A stretch of 64,000 bases of DNA from Lachnospiraceae bacterium MD308. Its GTDB lineage: Bacteria; Bacillota; Clostridia; Lachnospirales; Lachnospiraceae. The position numbers and the translations under genes were made by a program. Of this stretch, positions 46,448 through 55,737 are shown piece after piece; position 1 is the stretch's first letter, and every line of letters begins with the position of its first letter. The DNA is taken from the NCBI GenBank assembly GCA_010206225.2, contig VIQU02000004.1:1-64000 (forward strand). The letters run 5' to 3'. Under the pieces are notes generated by a model. That model was not told the origin of the DNA. It ran no database searches and was given only the letters and a program-made list of their open reading frames with translations.

Positions 46448-47320
46448 ATGGATGCGAAAGAGAAAAAAACAGGGGTCATGCTGGTGACGGTTTCTTATGT
46501 GCTGTGGGGCTGTCTCCCAGTGTTCTGGAAGACGCTGGAGGACGTGCCGTCCGTGTATGTGCTGTGCGCCAGGGTAGTATGGTCGCTGGTATTCAGTGCG
46601 GGATATCTGACTGTAAAAAAGGACTGGGGTAGTATAGGGAGGATATGGAAGGATAAGCGGACAGTTTTTCGGTGTGCGCTCGGGGGACCGGTGGTGTGCA
46701 TCAACTGGGGGAGCTATATCTGGGCGGTAAATAACGGACATCTTATTGACAGCAGTTTCGGGTATTATATGAATCCAATCCTCGTTATCATTCTGGGCGT
46801 GATCTGTTTTAAGGAGAGGCTGTCGGTGCGGGAGTGGGCGGCTGTGGGGCTGTCAGGCGCAGGAGTGCTCTACATGGTTTTTCGCTCCGGCACAGTACCC
46901 GTGCTGGCTCTCATAATCGGCGGGAGTTTTGCTGTGTATGGAATGATCAAGAAGGGGCTTCCTGTTGAGAGCTCACAATCTTTGTTCTTGGAGACGCTTT
47001 TTGTATCGCCGCTGGCGTCTGCCTATTTGTTATACGGGGAGATGGCGGGGATCGGGGGCGGCGGTGTCCTTGCCGGCGCCCAGTGGCTTTTACTTCCCCT
47101 TGCGGGAGTGATCACGGCGGTCCCTCTTCTGGTATATTCTGCAGGAGTAAAGAAGATTCCATTTTATCTGACGGGAATTCTCATGTACCTGAACCCTACG
47201 ATACAGTTTTTGATGGGGGTATTCTTGTATCATGAAGAGATGAGTGCGGATAGGCTGTTTTCGTTTGCATTTATCTGGGCCGGAATTATACTTATGCTCT
47301 TTCGGGGGAAAGAAAAGTAG
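46448..47320 (+). CDS. EamA/RarD-type transporter
   Basis: 290 residues from ATG 46448 (GAGGAGTGTTAAG). Ten membrane helices are arranged as two EamA repeats. RarD features include SYVLWGCLPVFWKTLEDVPS, CINWGSYIWAVNNGHLIDSS and GYYMNPILVIILGVICFKER. The C-terminal repeat has YLTGILMYLNPTIQFLMGVF. RarD was named for chloramphenicol sensitivity in other bacteria, but the substrate is uncertain. It is probably controlled by the divergent LysR protein. Confidence 0.88.
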   Translation: MDAKEKKTGVMLVTVSYVLWGCLPVFWKTLEDVPSVYVLCARVVWSLVFSAGYLTVKKDWGSIGRIWKDKRTVFRCALGGPVVCINWGSYIWAVNNGHLIDSSFGYYMNPILVIILGVICFKERLSVREWAAVGLSGAGVLYMVFRSGTVPVLALIIGGSFAVYGMIKKGLPVESSQSLFLETLFVSPLASAYLLYGEMAGIGGGGVLAGAQWLLLPLAGVITAVPLLVYSAGVKKIPFYLTGILMYLNPTIQFLMGVFLYHEEMSADRLFSFAFIWAGIILMLFRGKEK

Positions 47321-47414
47321 AAAAGTGTTGCAATCCTGCTCTGAAAGGTATATCTTTAAAACAGTTTCATGCAAATGATACAGACTAATGAAGGAAAGAG
47401 AGTTATAGGTGTTA

Positions 47415-48773
47415 ATGAAAAGAGAAGGATTTAAGTCACGTCTGGGATTTATCTTAGTCAGTGCAGGATGTGCGATCGGTATTGGAAATGTGTGGAGATT
47501 CCCTTATGTTGCAGGGCAGAATGGCGGAGGTATCTTTGTGCTTTTGTACTTGATATTCCTCGTTGCCATGGGAATGCCAGTGCTTACAATGGAGTTAGCA
47601 GTAGGACGAGCCAGCAGAAAGAGCGCGGTGCTTGGATATAAGGCTCTTGAAAAGCCGGGAAGCAAATGGCATATTCACGGATGGTTCTGTATCTTTGGAT
47701 GCTATATGCTGATGATGTATTACACGACAGTTTCCGGGTGGATGGTCAGCTATTTTTTAAAATTCGCGGCAGGAATCTTTCGGCCGTCTATGGGAGCGGA
47801 AGAAGTGGGAGGTGTGTTTTCAGAACTTCTCGCTTCTCCGTCAGAGATGGGAGTGTGGATGGGACTTACGGTTATCTTAGGATTTTTCGTATGCTCAAGG
47901 GGCTTGCAGAACGGATTGGAAAAGATCAGCAAATTTATGATGGCGGCGCTTCTGATACTGATCGTGGTGCTTGCGGCGCACAGTATGCTTTTGCCGGGAG
48001 CAGCAAAAGGGATTTCTTTTTATCTTGTTCCAAGCATTGAAAAAGTAAAGTCCGTGGGATTTGCCAATGTTGTGACCGAGGCCATGAATCAGTCGTTTTT
48101 CACTTTGAGCCTTGGAATCGCGGCTATGGAAATATTCGGAAGCTATATGACGAAAGAACATTCTCTGCCGGGGGAGGCATTAAGAATCTGCGGGCTTGAT
48201 ACCTTTGTGGCGATCGTATCCGGCCTGATCATCTTCCCGGCCTGTTTTTCCTATGGGGTACAGCCGGATGCAGGACCGTCCCTGATATTTGTGACACTGC
48301 CTAACGTGTTCGTGAATATGGCGGGAGGACGTATCTGGGGAGCGCTGTTCTTTTTGTTTATGACATTTGCAAGTTTTTCAACGGTTATGGCCGTTTTTGA
48401 AAATCTGATCTCCTTTGCGGTGGATATGTTTAAAATAGAGCGCAGAAAGGCCGTTCTTATCAATGCGGCCGTTGTGCTGTTTGCAAGTCTCCCGTGCGTG
48501 CTGGGATATAATGTGTGGAGTGACCTGCATCTGATCGGAGGGCGCGATGTGCTGGACAGCGAAGATTTTATCGTCAGCAACCTGCTGCTCCCGATTGGTT
48601 CTTTGGTGTACCTCCTTTTCTGCGTCACAAGATTCGGATGGGGATTTGACAACTATTATGAAGAATGCAATGAAGGAGAAGGACTTAAGTTTTCAAAAGC
48701 GCTGAAGCCTTATTTCCGGTTTGTGCTGCCAGTGCTGATCGTAGCTATCCTCCTGCAGGGATTGCTCCGCTAG
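47415..48773 (+). CDS. sodium-dependent transporter, NSS/SNF family
   Basis: 452 residues from ATG 47415. GTG 47409 is also possible. Eleven or twelve helices are predicted. The sodium/substrate-site helix 1 is SAGCAIGIGNVWRFPYVAGQ and helix 6 includes SFFTLSLGIAAMEIFGSYMT. Bacterial relatives (LeuT, TnaT, MhsT) import amino acids with Na+. It follows the RarD-type gene by 94 bases on the same strand. The substrate is not predictable. Confidence 0.88.
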   Translation: MKREGFKSRLGFILVSAGCAIGIGNVWRFPYVAGQNGGGIFVLLYLIFLVAMGMPVLTMELAVGRASRKSAVLGYKALEKPGSKWHIHGWFCIFGCYMLMMYYTTVSGWMVSYFLKFAAGIFRPSMGAEEVGGVFSELLASPSEMGVWMGLTVILGFFVCSRGLQNGLEKISKFMMAALLILIVVLAAHSMLLPGAAKGISFYLVPSIEKVKSVGFANVVTEAMNQSFFTLSLGIAAMEIFGSYMTKEHSLPGEALRICGLDTFVAIVSGLIIFPACFSYGVQPDAGPSLIFVTLPNVFVNMAGGRIWGALFFLFMTFASFSTVMAVFENLISFAVDMFKIERRKAVLINAAVVLFASLPCVLGYNVWSDLHLIGGRDVLDSEDFIVSNLLLPIGSLVYLLFCVTRFGWGFDNYYEECNEGEGLKFSKALKPYFRFVLPVLIVAILLQGLLR

Positions 48774-48812
48774 TATAACCCAAACGTGCGGTTCATAGTG
48801 TGGGTTATACTA
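48771..48812 (+). terminator. 12-bp hairpin starting at the NSS stop codon
   Basis: TAGTATAACCCA pairs perfectly with TGGGTTATACTA, 18-base loop. There is no T-run, so termination is uncertain. It may instead stabilise the transcript end. Confidence 0.4.
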
Positions 48813-48870
48813 GGATACGTTACCTACAGAGGATGCGCGGGAGAATCAAAACGCAGATATGAGGTACGAT

Positions 48871-50085
48871 ATGGATTATGAGTTGTTATTGAATGAAGTG
48901 ATGAATATTGGAAAAGAGATGATCAAAAGCGGTGCAGAGACGGACAGGGCGGAGGACAGTATGTATCGGATGCTCGAGAGCTATGATGTGGAGCAATGCA
49001 GCATCTTTGCCATTCAGAGTGACATACAGGCGACGATCAAACCGGCAGGGGGTTCGTTTATCACACAGATCCGGAGAGTTCACAAAATAGGGCTTAACTA
49101 TGACCGGCTGGATTATCTGAACAATCTTTCCAGATATATTTGTAAAAATAAGCCGGATATCAGGGAAATCCATGAGAAATACGAAGAGGTCATGAATCGG
49201 AGACCGCAGCCGCTGTATTTGAAATATCTTTCGGCAATTCTGGGCGGCATCGGTTTCGGAGTGTATTTTGGCTGTGATCTTATGGATTCTCTGGCAGGGA
49301 CGGTTATCTGTGCCATCTGTATCGTATATATGGGGAATGTCCTTGAAAAAAAGGGGTATAATCTTGTTGTATACAATCTGTCCCTTGCATTTTTATCATC
49401 GGCGGCGGTCTTCATACTGGATAAGGCGGGGCTGGGGCATCATCCCGACCGGATTGTTCTCGGACTTAACATGGTACTGATCAGCGGGCTTGGAGTTGCC
49501 AACGGAATCCGGGATGTGCTGAAGCAGGCTTTTTTGTCGGGGCTTCTTAGTATTGTGAATTCTTTTTTGGGAGCAGTGGCGATTGCCTGCGGAACCGGGC
49601 TTGCGATGGTGCTTTTTGAGGGAGAGATGTATGAGATGTATATTGCGCCAAGCATCTGGGTACAGCTTATTTCCTGCGGAGTGGCAAGTATGGGTTTTGC
49701 CCTTTTATTTCAGGCGGCGGTTAAGCAGTCCTTTTTTGTGGGAATCGGCGGAATGGTCAATTGCGGCTGTTATCTACTTGTTCAGAATCTGAACGGGAAT
49801 AACTTTGCGGCAGTGATGGCGGGAGCGGCTTTCGTGGCGGCTTATGCGTATATTATGTCCAGAGTACACAGGGCGCCTGCGACCATATTTTTGACTACGT
49901 CCATTATGCCAGTGATTCCGGGGGCGACTTTGTTCTATATGATGCATGGATTTGTGCAGGCGGATTATGGTCTGGCCAGAGAGCAGACGATTACGCTTGC
50001 GCAGACTTGTCTTGCGATTGCCTTCGGCTTTTTGATCGTAGAGATTGTGACGCGTCAGATGACCGGAAAAAGGCAGCAGAGTTGA
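48871..50085 (+). CDS. threonine/serine exporter family protein (single-chain ThrE)
   Basis: 404 residues from ATG 48871 (GAGGT upstream). ATG 48859 is an alternative. An N-terminal cytoplasmic DUF1212 part carries GAETDRAEDSMYRMLESYDV and ends in membrane helices. The C-terminal half is ThrE_2-like, with HRAPATIFLTTSIMPVIPGA. Many Firmicutes split these halves into two genes, and here they are fused as in Corynebacterium ThrE. About ten helices are predicted. Confidence 0.85.
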   Translation: MDYELLLNEVMNIGKEMIKSGAETDRAEDSMYRMLESYDVEQCSIFAIQSDIQATIKPAGGSFITQIRRVHKIGLNYDRLDYLNNLSRYICKNKPDIREIHEKYEEVMNRRPQPLYLKYLSAILGGIGFGVYFGCDLMDSLAGTVICAICIVYMGNVLEKKGYNLVVYNLSLAFLSSAAVFILDKAGLGHHPDRIVLGLNMVLISGLGVANGIRDVLKQAFLSGLLSIVNSFLGAVAIACGTGLAMVLFEGEMYEMYIAPSIWVQLISCGVASMGFALLFQAAVKQSFFVGIGGMVNCGCYLLVQNLNGNNFAAVMAGAAFVAAYAYIMSRVHRAPATIFLTTSIMPVIPGATLFYMMHGFVQADYGLAREQTITLAQTCLAIAFGFLIVEIVTRQMTGKRQQS

Positions 50086-50090
50086 TTTTA

Positions 50091-50128
50091 TGTAACAGCT
50101 TAGACAAGATGCTCTGTTACGTTTTTTT
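50091..50128 (+). terminator. terminator after the ThrE gene
   Basis: GTAACAG pairs with CTGTTAC, loop of about 14, then TTTTTTT. Confidence 0.75.
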
Positions 50129-50131
50129 GCC

Positions 50132-50160
50132 TTGTTTCGGTATATAAATTATGATAAGAT
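50132..50160 (+). promoter_or_regulatory. probable glnS promoter
   Basis: TTGTTT (50132-50137) and TAAGAT (50155-50160), 17-bp spacing, 31 bases before the start. Confidence 0.45.
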
Positions 50161-50191
50161 GGACGCATGGCAAAATACAAGGAGGAAGAAT

Positions 50192-51859
50192 ATGGGAGAA
50201 GAGGTAGTTTCCAAAAATTTTATTGAGCAGGAGATAGATAAAGATCTGGCGGAGGGCGTCTATAGCGAAGTGTGTACGAGATTCCCGCCGGAGCCCAACG
50301 GTTATCTGCATATCGGACACGCAAAGTCGATCATTTTAAATTCAGGACTTGCGAAAAAGTATAACGGAACCTTTCATCTGCGGTTTGACGATACGAATCC
50401 GACAAAGGAGGATATGGAATTTGTTGAATCCATAAAGGAGGATGTAGCATGGCTTGGGGCTAATTTTAAGGATCATCTGTATTTTGCATCCGATTATTTT
50501 GATGTGATGTATGAATGCGCGGTGAAACTGATAAAGAAGGGAAAGGCGTATGTTTGTGACTTGACGGCGGATGAGATCCGGGAGTACCGGGGGACGCTTA
50601 AGGAGCCCGGCAAAGACAGTCCTTACAGAAATCGTTCGGTAGAAGAAAACCTCACTCTGTTTGAGAAGATGAAGAATGGAGAATATAAGGATGGGGAGAA
50701 GGTGCTTAGGGCGAAGATTGACATGTCCTCCCCGAATATCAATATGCGTGATCCGGTCATTTACCGGGTAGCGCATATGGCGCATCACAATACCGGGGAT
50801 AAATGGTGCATCTATCCGATGTATGATTTTGCGCATCCGATCGAGGATGCGGTGGAGAAGATTACGCATTCGATCTGTACGCTTGAGTTTGAGGATCACA
50901 GACCGCTCTATGACTGGGTAGTAAAGGAGTGTGAGTTTGATCCGGCGCCGCGCCAGATTGAATTTGCAAAGCTTTATCTTACCAACGTAGTGACCGGAAA
51001 GCGGTATATCAAGAAACTGGTGCAGGATGGAATTGTAGACGGATGGGATGATCCGCGGCTTGTGTCCATCGCAGCATTAAGGAGAAGAGGATTTACACCG
51101 GAGTCTCTTCGGATGTTTATTGAGCTTTGCGGCGTGTCAAAGAGTCAGAGCTCTGTAGATTATGCTATGTTAGAATACTGTATCCGCGAAGATTTAAAGT
51201 TTAAGAGACCTCGTATGATGGCAGTGCTCGATCCGATCAGGCTGGTGATTGATAATTACCCGGAAGGGGAATCTGAAGAGCTGGAGGCGGACAATAATCT
51301 GGAAAATCCGGAGCTTGGAAAGCGAAAGCTTATGTTCTGCCGGGAGCTTTATATTGAGCGGGATGATTTCATGATCGAGCCGCCGAAGAAATATTTCCGG
51401 CTGTTCCCGGGGAATGAAGTGCGCCTGATGAATGCTTATTTTGTAAAATGTGAAAGCTATGAGACGGACGAAAACGGAAATGTAACGGTTGTACATTGTA
51501 CCTATGATCCTGAGACGAAGTGCGGGACAGGATTTTCCGGAAGAAAGGTAAAAGGAACGATCCACTGGGTTGCGGCTCCTTATGCAAAGCAGGCGGAAGT
51601 AAGACTGTATGAGAATCTGGTTGATGAGGAGAAGGGCGTATATAATAAGGAAGACGGGTCTCTGAATCTGAATCCCAATTCTCTGGAAATCCGCAGAAAC
51701 TGCTATGTGGAGGACAGCTTTGACGGGGCGGAGGGTTCCGACAGCTTCCAGTTTGTAAGAAACGGATATTTTTGTATGGATTCTAAGGATTCAACACCGG
51801 AGAATCTCGTATTTAACCGGATCGTATCTTTGAAAAGTTCTTTCAGGCTGCCGAAATAA
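50192..51859 (+). CDS. glnS: glutaminyl-tRNA synthetase
   Basis: 555 residues from ATG 50192 (AAGGAGGAAGAAT). It is a class Ic synthetase with [16 protein letters not shown] (HIGH motif, about 32-47), the core [40 protein letters not shown] and [16 protein letters not shown]. Where Escherichia coli GlnRS has VMSKRKL this protein has [12 protein letters not shown] (about 267-278), keeping the lysine and arginine but changing Met-Ser to Thr-Gly. The anticodon-binding beta barrels fill the last 220 residues. Direct glutaminylation by GlnRS is the minority route in clostridia. Confidence 0.95.
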   Translation: MGEEVVSKNFIEQEIDKDLAEGVYSEVCTRFPPEPNGYLHIGHAKSIILNSGLAKKYNGTFHLRFDDTNPTKEDMEFVESIKEDVAWLGANFKDHLYFASDYFDVMYECAVKLIKKGKAYVCDLTADEIREYRGTLKEPGKDSPYRNRSVEENLTLFEKMKNGEYKDGEKVLRAKIDMSSPNINMRDPVIYRVAHMAHHNTGDKWCIYPMYDFAHPIEDAVEKITHSICTLEFEDHRPLYDWVVKECEFDPAPRQIEFAKLYLTNVVTGKRYIKKLVQDGIVDGWDDPRLVSIAALRRRGFTPESLRMFIELCGVSKSQSSVDYAMLEYCIREDLKFKRPRMMAVLDPIRLVIDNYPEGESEELEADNNLENPELGKRKLMFCRELYIERDDFMIEPPKKYFRLFPGNEVRLMNAYFVKCESYETDENGNVTVVHCTYDPETKCGTGFSGRKVKGTIHWVAAPYAKQAEVRLYENLVDEEKGVYNKEDGSLNLNPNSLEIRRNCYVEDSFDGAEGSDSFQFVRNGYFCMDSKDSTPENLVFNRIVSLKSSFRLPK

Positions 51860-51938
51860 GAAAGATACCGATGCTGGCTGAAAGAATATGACAGCAGGGG
51901 GCAGAGCGCTCCCTGTCGTTTTGTCATAGGAGGGCTAT

Positions 51939-53333
51939 ATGTATGAGCTTACCATGAATCTGAAAACAAACTCAAAGACGCCGCTTTATGAGCAGATCTA
52001 TCATTTTATAAAAAAGGATATCCAGAGAGGAAAGATAGCCCAGGGGGAAAAGCTGCCTTCGACGAGAGCGCTCTCAAAGCATCTGGAGGTGAGCAGAAGT
52101 ACGGCAACCCTTGCCTACGAGCAGCTTTTATCGGAGGGATTTATCGAATCTGTACCTTGCCGGGGATTTTTTGTGGCGCAGATTGAGGAGCTTTATCATT
52201 TGGTGCCGACGCAGGCTAAGGAGTCAAAGAGAGAGGTGTCTAGGAAAAGGTATCTGTATGATTTTACGCCCAATGGTGTGGATTTGAACAGTTTTCCCTA
52301 TCATGTATGGCGCAAGCTGTCAAAGGATATACTGGTGGATGACAGGACAGAATTGTTCCGGTCAGGAGATCCGCAGGGGGAATATGGCTTTCGGAACGCG
52401 ATCTGCAATTACCTTTATCAGGCGCGGGGAGTGAACTGCACACCGGACCAGATCATCATCGGCGCAGGGAGTGATTATCTGTTCATGCTTCTCGCTATGA
52501 TCTTAGGGCCGCATCATAAGATTGCATTTGAGGACCCGACTTATAAGCAGGCATACCGGCTTGCGGACAGCCTTTCCTATACGACGGTTCCGGTGTCTAT
52601 GGATAAAGATGGGATGAAGGTCTTAGAGCTTTCCGGGACGGATGCAGATATTGCCTATGTCACCCCCTCGCACCAGTATCCCACAGGAATTATTATGCCT
52701 ATGAAGCGCAGATTAGAGCTGCTTCGGTGGGCCAGAGAGGGAAAGGAGCGCTACATCGTGGAGGATGATTACGACAGTGAGTTCCGCTATAAGGGGAAAC
52801 CGATTCCTGCTCTGCAGGGTTATGACAGGCAGGAGAGCGTGATCTATCTCGGAACATTTTCAAAATCTATTGCTCCGGCTATCCGGTTGAGTTACATGGT
52901 GCTTCCGAAGGCTCTTCTTCAGATCTATCACAAGCGGCATCGCTTTTTGAATTCTACCGTGTCGAAAGTAGACCAGCTAATCGTCCAAAGATTTCTGGAG
53001 GAGGGGTATTATGAGCGGCATCTGAACAAGATGCGCGCCCTCTATAAAGGGCGGCATGATACGCTGATCGAGGCGTTAAAGCCGCTCTCCGGCATCTGCC
53101 GCATCTTTGGCGAGCATGCGGGAGTACATCTTCTTCTGGCTTTTGAAAAAGGAAAGTCCGAAGAAGAACTGATCTTGCAGGCAGAACAGAGAGGGATTAA
53201 AGTATATGGGCTTAATGACTACCGGATTCAACGAGATACATCGGATCAGCCGACCGTGCTTTTAGGATATGCCAATCTTTCAGAGGAGCAGCTTAAAAGC
53301 GCGGCGCAGATTCTCAAAGAGTGCTGGCATTGA
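51939..53333 (+). CDS. MocR/PdxR-type regulator (GntR domain fused to aminotransferase fold)
   Basis: 464 residues from ATG 51939 (AGGAGGGCTAT). The N-terminal GntR winged helix (residues 1-75) includes TPLYEQIYHFIKKDIQRGKI and STRALSKHLEVSRSTATLAY. A linker and a class I aminotransferase-like domain follow, with YIVEDDYDSEFRYKGKPIPA and LGTFSKSIAPAIRLSYMVLP, where the Lys is the PLP-binding residue. Such proteins sense pyridoxal phosphate or amino compounds and control B6, GABA or taurine genes. No pdxST genes are next to it, so the target is unknown. Confidence 0.88.
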   Translation: MYELTMNLKTNSKTPLYEQIYHFIKKDIQRGKIAQGEKLPSTRALSKHLEVSRSTATLAYEQLLSEGFIESVPCRGFFVAQIEELYHLVPTQAKESKREVSRKRYLYDFTPNGVDLNSFPYHVWRKLSKDILVDDRTELFRSGDPQGEYGFRNAICNYLYQARGVNCTPDQIIIGAGSDYLFMLLAMILGPHHKIAFEDPTYKQAYRLADSLSYTTVPVSMDKDGMKVLELSGTDADIAYVTPSHQYPTGIIMPMKRRLELLRWAREGKERYIVEDDYDSEFRYKGKPIPALQGYDRQESVIYLGTFSKSIAPAIRLSYMVLPKALLQIYHKRHRFLNSTVSKVDQLIVQRFLEEGYYERHLNKMRALYKGRHDTLIEALKPLSGICRIFGEHAGVHLLLAFEKGKSEEELILQAEQRGIKVYGLNDYRIQRDTSDQPTVLLGYANLSEEQLKSAAQILKECWH

Positions 53334-53369
53334 TCATGCTTGTTTGCGGTCTTATGGATAGATATAGAG

Positions 53370-53428
53370 AAAGCCCTGATTGAGAATCAAGCTGTTAAAA
53401 GTCTTGAATCCCAGCAGGGCTTTTGTTT
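53370..53428. terminator. terminator between convergent genes
   Basis: AAGCCCTG pairs with CAGGGCTT across a long loop containing a second small stem, then TTTGTTT. It serves the MocR gene and faces the end of the convergent coiled-coil gene. Confidence 0.65.
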
Positions 53429-53438
53429 CTCAAAATCA

Positions 53439-53927
53439 CTATTTGGAAGTATCCTCGTCGCTTCCTTTTAATGCCTTAAGAGTTTCTTTCGTCTTTTCCT
53501 CTACAGTCTCGGCAACATCTTCCGCTTTCTGCGCGGCAGATTTCGCAGTATCTTCTGCTTTTTTTGCGGTGGCCTTCACAGCATCCTCGGCCTTCTTCGC
53601 AGCATCCTCTGCTTTTGCAGCAACCGTTCCGGCAGCGTCTTCTACTTTTTCTTCCGCAGCTTCTACCGTCTCCTGAAGGACTTCTTCGGCGTCCTCTGCC
53701 ATATCTTCCGCTTTTTCGGCAGCACTCTGCACACCGGTATTAAGCGACACATATTCACGGTCGGCAGCAGATTTCAGATCGTTGTCGAGATCAAAATCTT
53801 CGTCGTCGAAATCATCATCAAAATCGTCGTCTTCCGCATCATTCTTCTTTTTGAAATAGTACACAGCGCCTGCTGCAATACTGGCGATGGAAGCCAGTCC
53901 TAAAAGTTGTTTGAATATTTTTTTCAT
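53439..53927 (-). CDS. membrane-anchored acidic and Ala-rich coiled-coil protein
   Basis: 162 residues. An N-terminal helix (MKKIFKQLLGLASIASIAAG) anchors it, like YtxH-type proteins. A stretch of almost pure Asp/Glu/Phe (about 30-50) follows. The rest is a repetitive 11/15-residue amphipathic pattern (KAEDAAKKAEDAVKATAKKA and similar), as in LEA or apolipoprotein-like helices. A strong GGAGAT site precedes the start. The function is unknown; stress protection or envelope spacing are guesses. It is complete, although the repeats could easily change length between strains. Confidence 0.7.
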   Translation of the reverse strand: MKKIFKQLLGLASIASIAAGAVYYFKKKNDAEDDDFDDDFDDEDFDLDNDLKSAADREYVSLNTGVQSAAEKAEDMAEDAEEVLQETVEAAEEKVEDAAGTVAAKAEDAAKKAEDAVKATAKKAEDTAKSAAQKAEDVAETVEEKTKETLKALKGSDEDTSK

Positions 53928-54068
53928 ATTTGAAATCTCCTTTCGCTCATCTACAGCTTAATATTAGTATTGTAATACTTTTTTGTGAAAAAATAAAGGG
54001 GAAGGTGATATTTTTAAAAATTTATGTTAAACTAATGATTACTGTTTCGTTTTCAAAGGAGGAGTTAG

Positions 54069-55631
54069 ATGAGTAAAAAAGAAGCGCCGGGAACTGCCAA
54101 ACGGGGGCTGTTCCGAATTATATTCAGCCGTGCAGGGATATTTTTAATACTGGTATTGATACAATTTGGCGTATTTATCGCGACGACTTTTCATCTGCGG
54201 GAATATACATTTTACATATATGGAGTGTTTACGATCCTTCGGGTGGCAGTTATCATTTATATTATTAACCGAAAAGGGAATCCGGCATTCAAGATCACAT
54301 GGATCTTGTGCGTCCTTGCCTTTCCGATCGTTGGAACCATGTTTTACGTCTATGTGGAGATGCAGGTTGGAACATCCTTTATGCAGCAGCGGCTTACGGA
54401 TTTAAAGCTTGAGACCTCGTCCTACATGCAGCAGGATCAGGGCGTAGTGGATGCGATCTGGGCGAGTAAATCAGCAAATGCGCATCTGTCCTATTATCTG
54501 TCCCATAGACTTGGTTTCCCAACGTACCGCAACACGTCGGTCAAGTATTTTCCGCTTGGGGAGCACAAGTTTAAGTATATGGTTCATGAGCTTCGGAAAG
54601 CGAAAAAGTTTATCTTTATGGAATATTTTATTGTAGACAAAGGATATATGTGGGATACGCTCCTTGAGATATTGAAGCGGAAGGCAGACGAAGGGGTGGA
54701 AGTGCGGTTTATGTATGACGGCATGTGCGCCATCAGCCTGCTGCCCTACGGGTATCCGGAGCAGCTTAAGAAATTCGGCATCAAGTGCAAGATGGCAAAT
54801 GCGGTAAAGCCTTTTCTCTCTACTACGCAGAATAACAGAGATCACCGGAAGATCTGCGTCATTGACGGAAAGACTGCATTTACTGGAGGAGTGAATCTGG
54901 CGGATGAATATATTAACAAGATTGTCCGCTTTGGACACTGGAAAGATACGGCAGTCATGTTAAAGGGCGACGCAGTACAGAGCTTTACCATGATGTTCCT
55001 TGAGATGTGGAACGTAACCGAGAGACGGCCGGAGAATTATCAGCGTTATCTGACTCCGAAACGAAAAGAACTTAAGCGGGAATACGGGTATGTGATCCCT
55101 TATGCGGACAGCCCTTTTGACAATGAAAACGTGGGAGAAGAGGTTTATTTCCATATTTTGAACCATGCGAAAAAATATGTACATATCATGACGCCCTATC
55201 TGATTCTGGACAATGAGATGATCACAACGCTAACAAGGGTTGCGAAGAGTGGAATCGAGGTCGTGATCATCATGCCTCATATTCCGGACAAATGGTACGC
55301 CTTTGTACTAGCCCAGACTTACTATCAGGAACTGATCGAGAGCGGCGTACAGATCTATGAATATACGCCGGGCTTTGTACATGCAAAAGTATTTGTGTCT
55401 GATGATGATACGGCGACGGTCGGTACGATCAATCTGGATTACCGAAGTCTTTACCTGCACTTTGAATGCGGGACGTTTATCTATAATAATTCAGAGATCG
55501 GGCGGATTGAGAATGATTTTCAGAAGACGCTTTTAAACTGCCATAAGGTAACGCTTATGGAAGTGAAGAACCGTACTATGCTTACAAAAGTGATGGGACA
55601 AGTATTGCGTCTGGCGGCGCCATTAATGTAA
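54069..55631 (+). CDS. cls: cardiolipin synthase (phospholipase D type)
   Basis: 520 residues from ATG 54069 (AAAGGAGGAGTTAG). Two N-terminal membrane helices (about 15-70) come first. Two HKD active sites follow: NNRDHRKICVIDGKTAFTGG (about 255-275) and GFVHAKVFVSDDDTATVGTI (about 435-455). It joins two phosphatidylglycerol molecules to cardiolipin and glycerol. The size is normal. It stands alone, with purA starting 106 bases later behind its own promoter. Confidence 0.93.
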   Translation: MSKKEAPGTAKRGLFRIIFSRAGIFLILVLIQFGVFIATTFHLREYTFYIYGVFTILRVAVIIYIINRKGNPAFKITWILCVLAFPIVGTMFYVYVEMQVGTSFMQQRLTDLKLETSSYMQQDQGVVDAIWASKSANAHLSYYLSHRLGFPTYRNTSVKYFPLGEHKFKYMVHELRKAKKFIFMEYFIVDKGYMWDTLLEILKRKADEGVEVRFMYDGMCAISLLPYGYPEQLKKFGIKCKMANAVKPFLSTTQNNRDHRKICVIDGKTAFTGGVNLADEYINKIVRFGHWKDTAVMLKGDAVQSFTMMFLEMWNVTERRPENYQRYLTPKRKELKREYGYVIPYADSPFDNENVGEEVYFHILNHAKKYVHIMTPYLILDNEMITTLTRVAKSGIEVVIIMPHIPDKWYAFVLAQTYYQELIESGVQIYEYTPGFVHAKVFVSDDDTATVGTINLDYRSLYLHFECGTFIYNNSEIGRIENDFQKTLLNCHKVTLMEVKNRTMLTKVMGQVLRLAAPLM

Positions 55632-55638
55632 AATGAAG

Positions 55639-55693
55639 TTTACAGATATAGGAAAATATAGTATAATGCAAAAGGCGGTTTTATAGGAAACCG
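55639..55693 (+). promoter_or_regulatory. purA promoter with a small leader hairpin
   Basis: TTTACA (55639-55644) and TATAAT (55662-55667), 17-bp spacing. A 7-bp hairpin, GCGGTTT with AAACCGC (55674-55693), begins at about the transcription start. No purine riboswitch is visible. Confidence 0.65.
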
Positions 55694-55737
55694 CTAGATT
55701 GAAGGTCAATAAGATTGACGACACAGGAGGAATTCAT

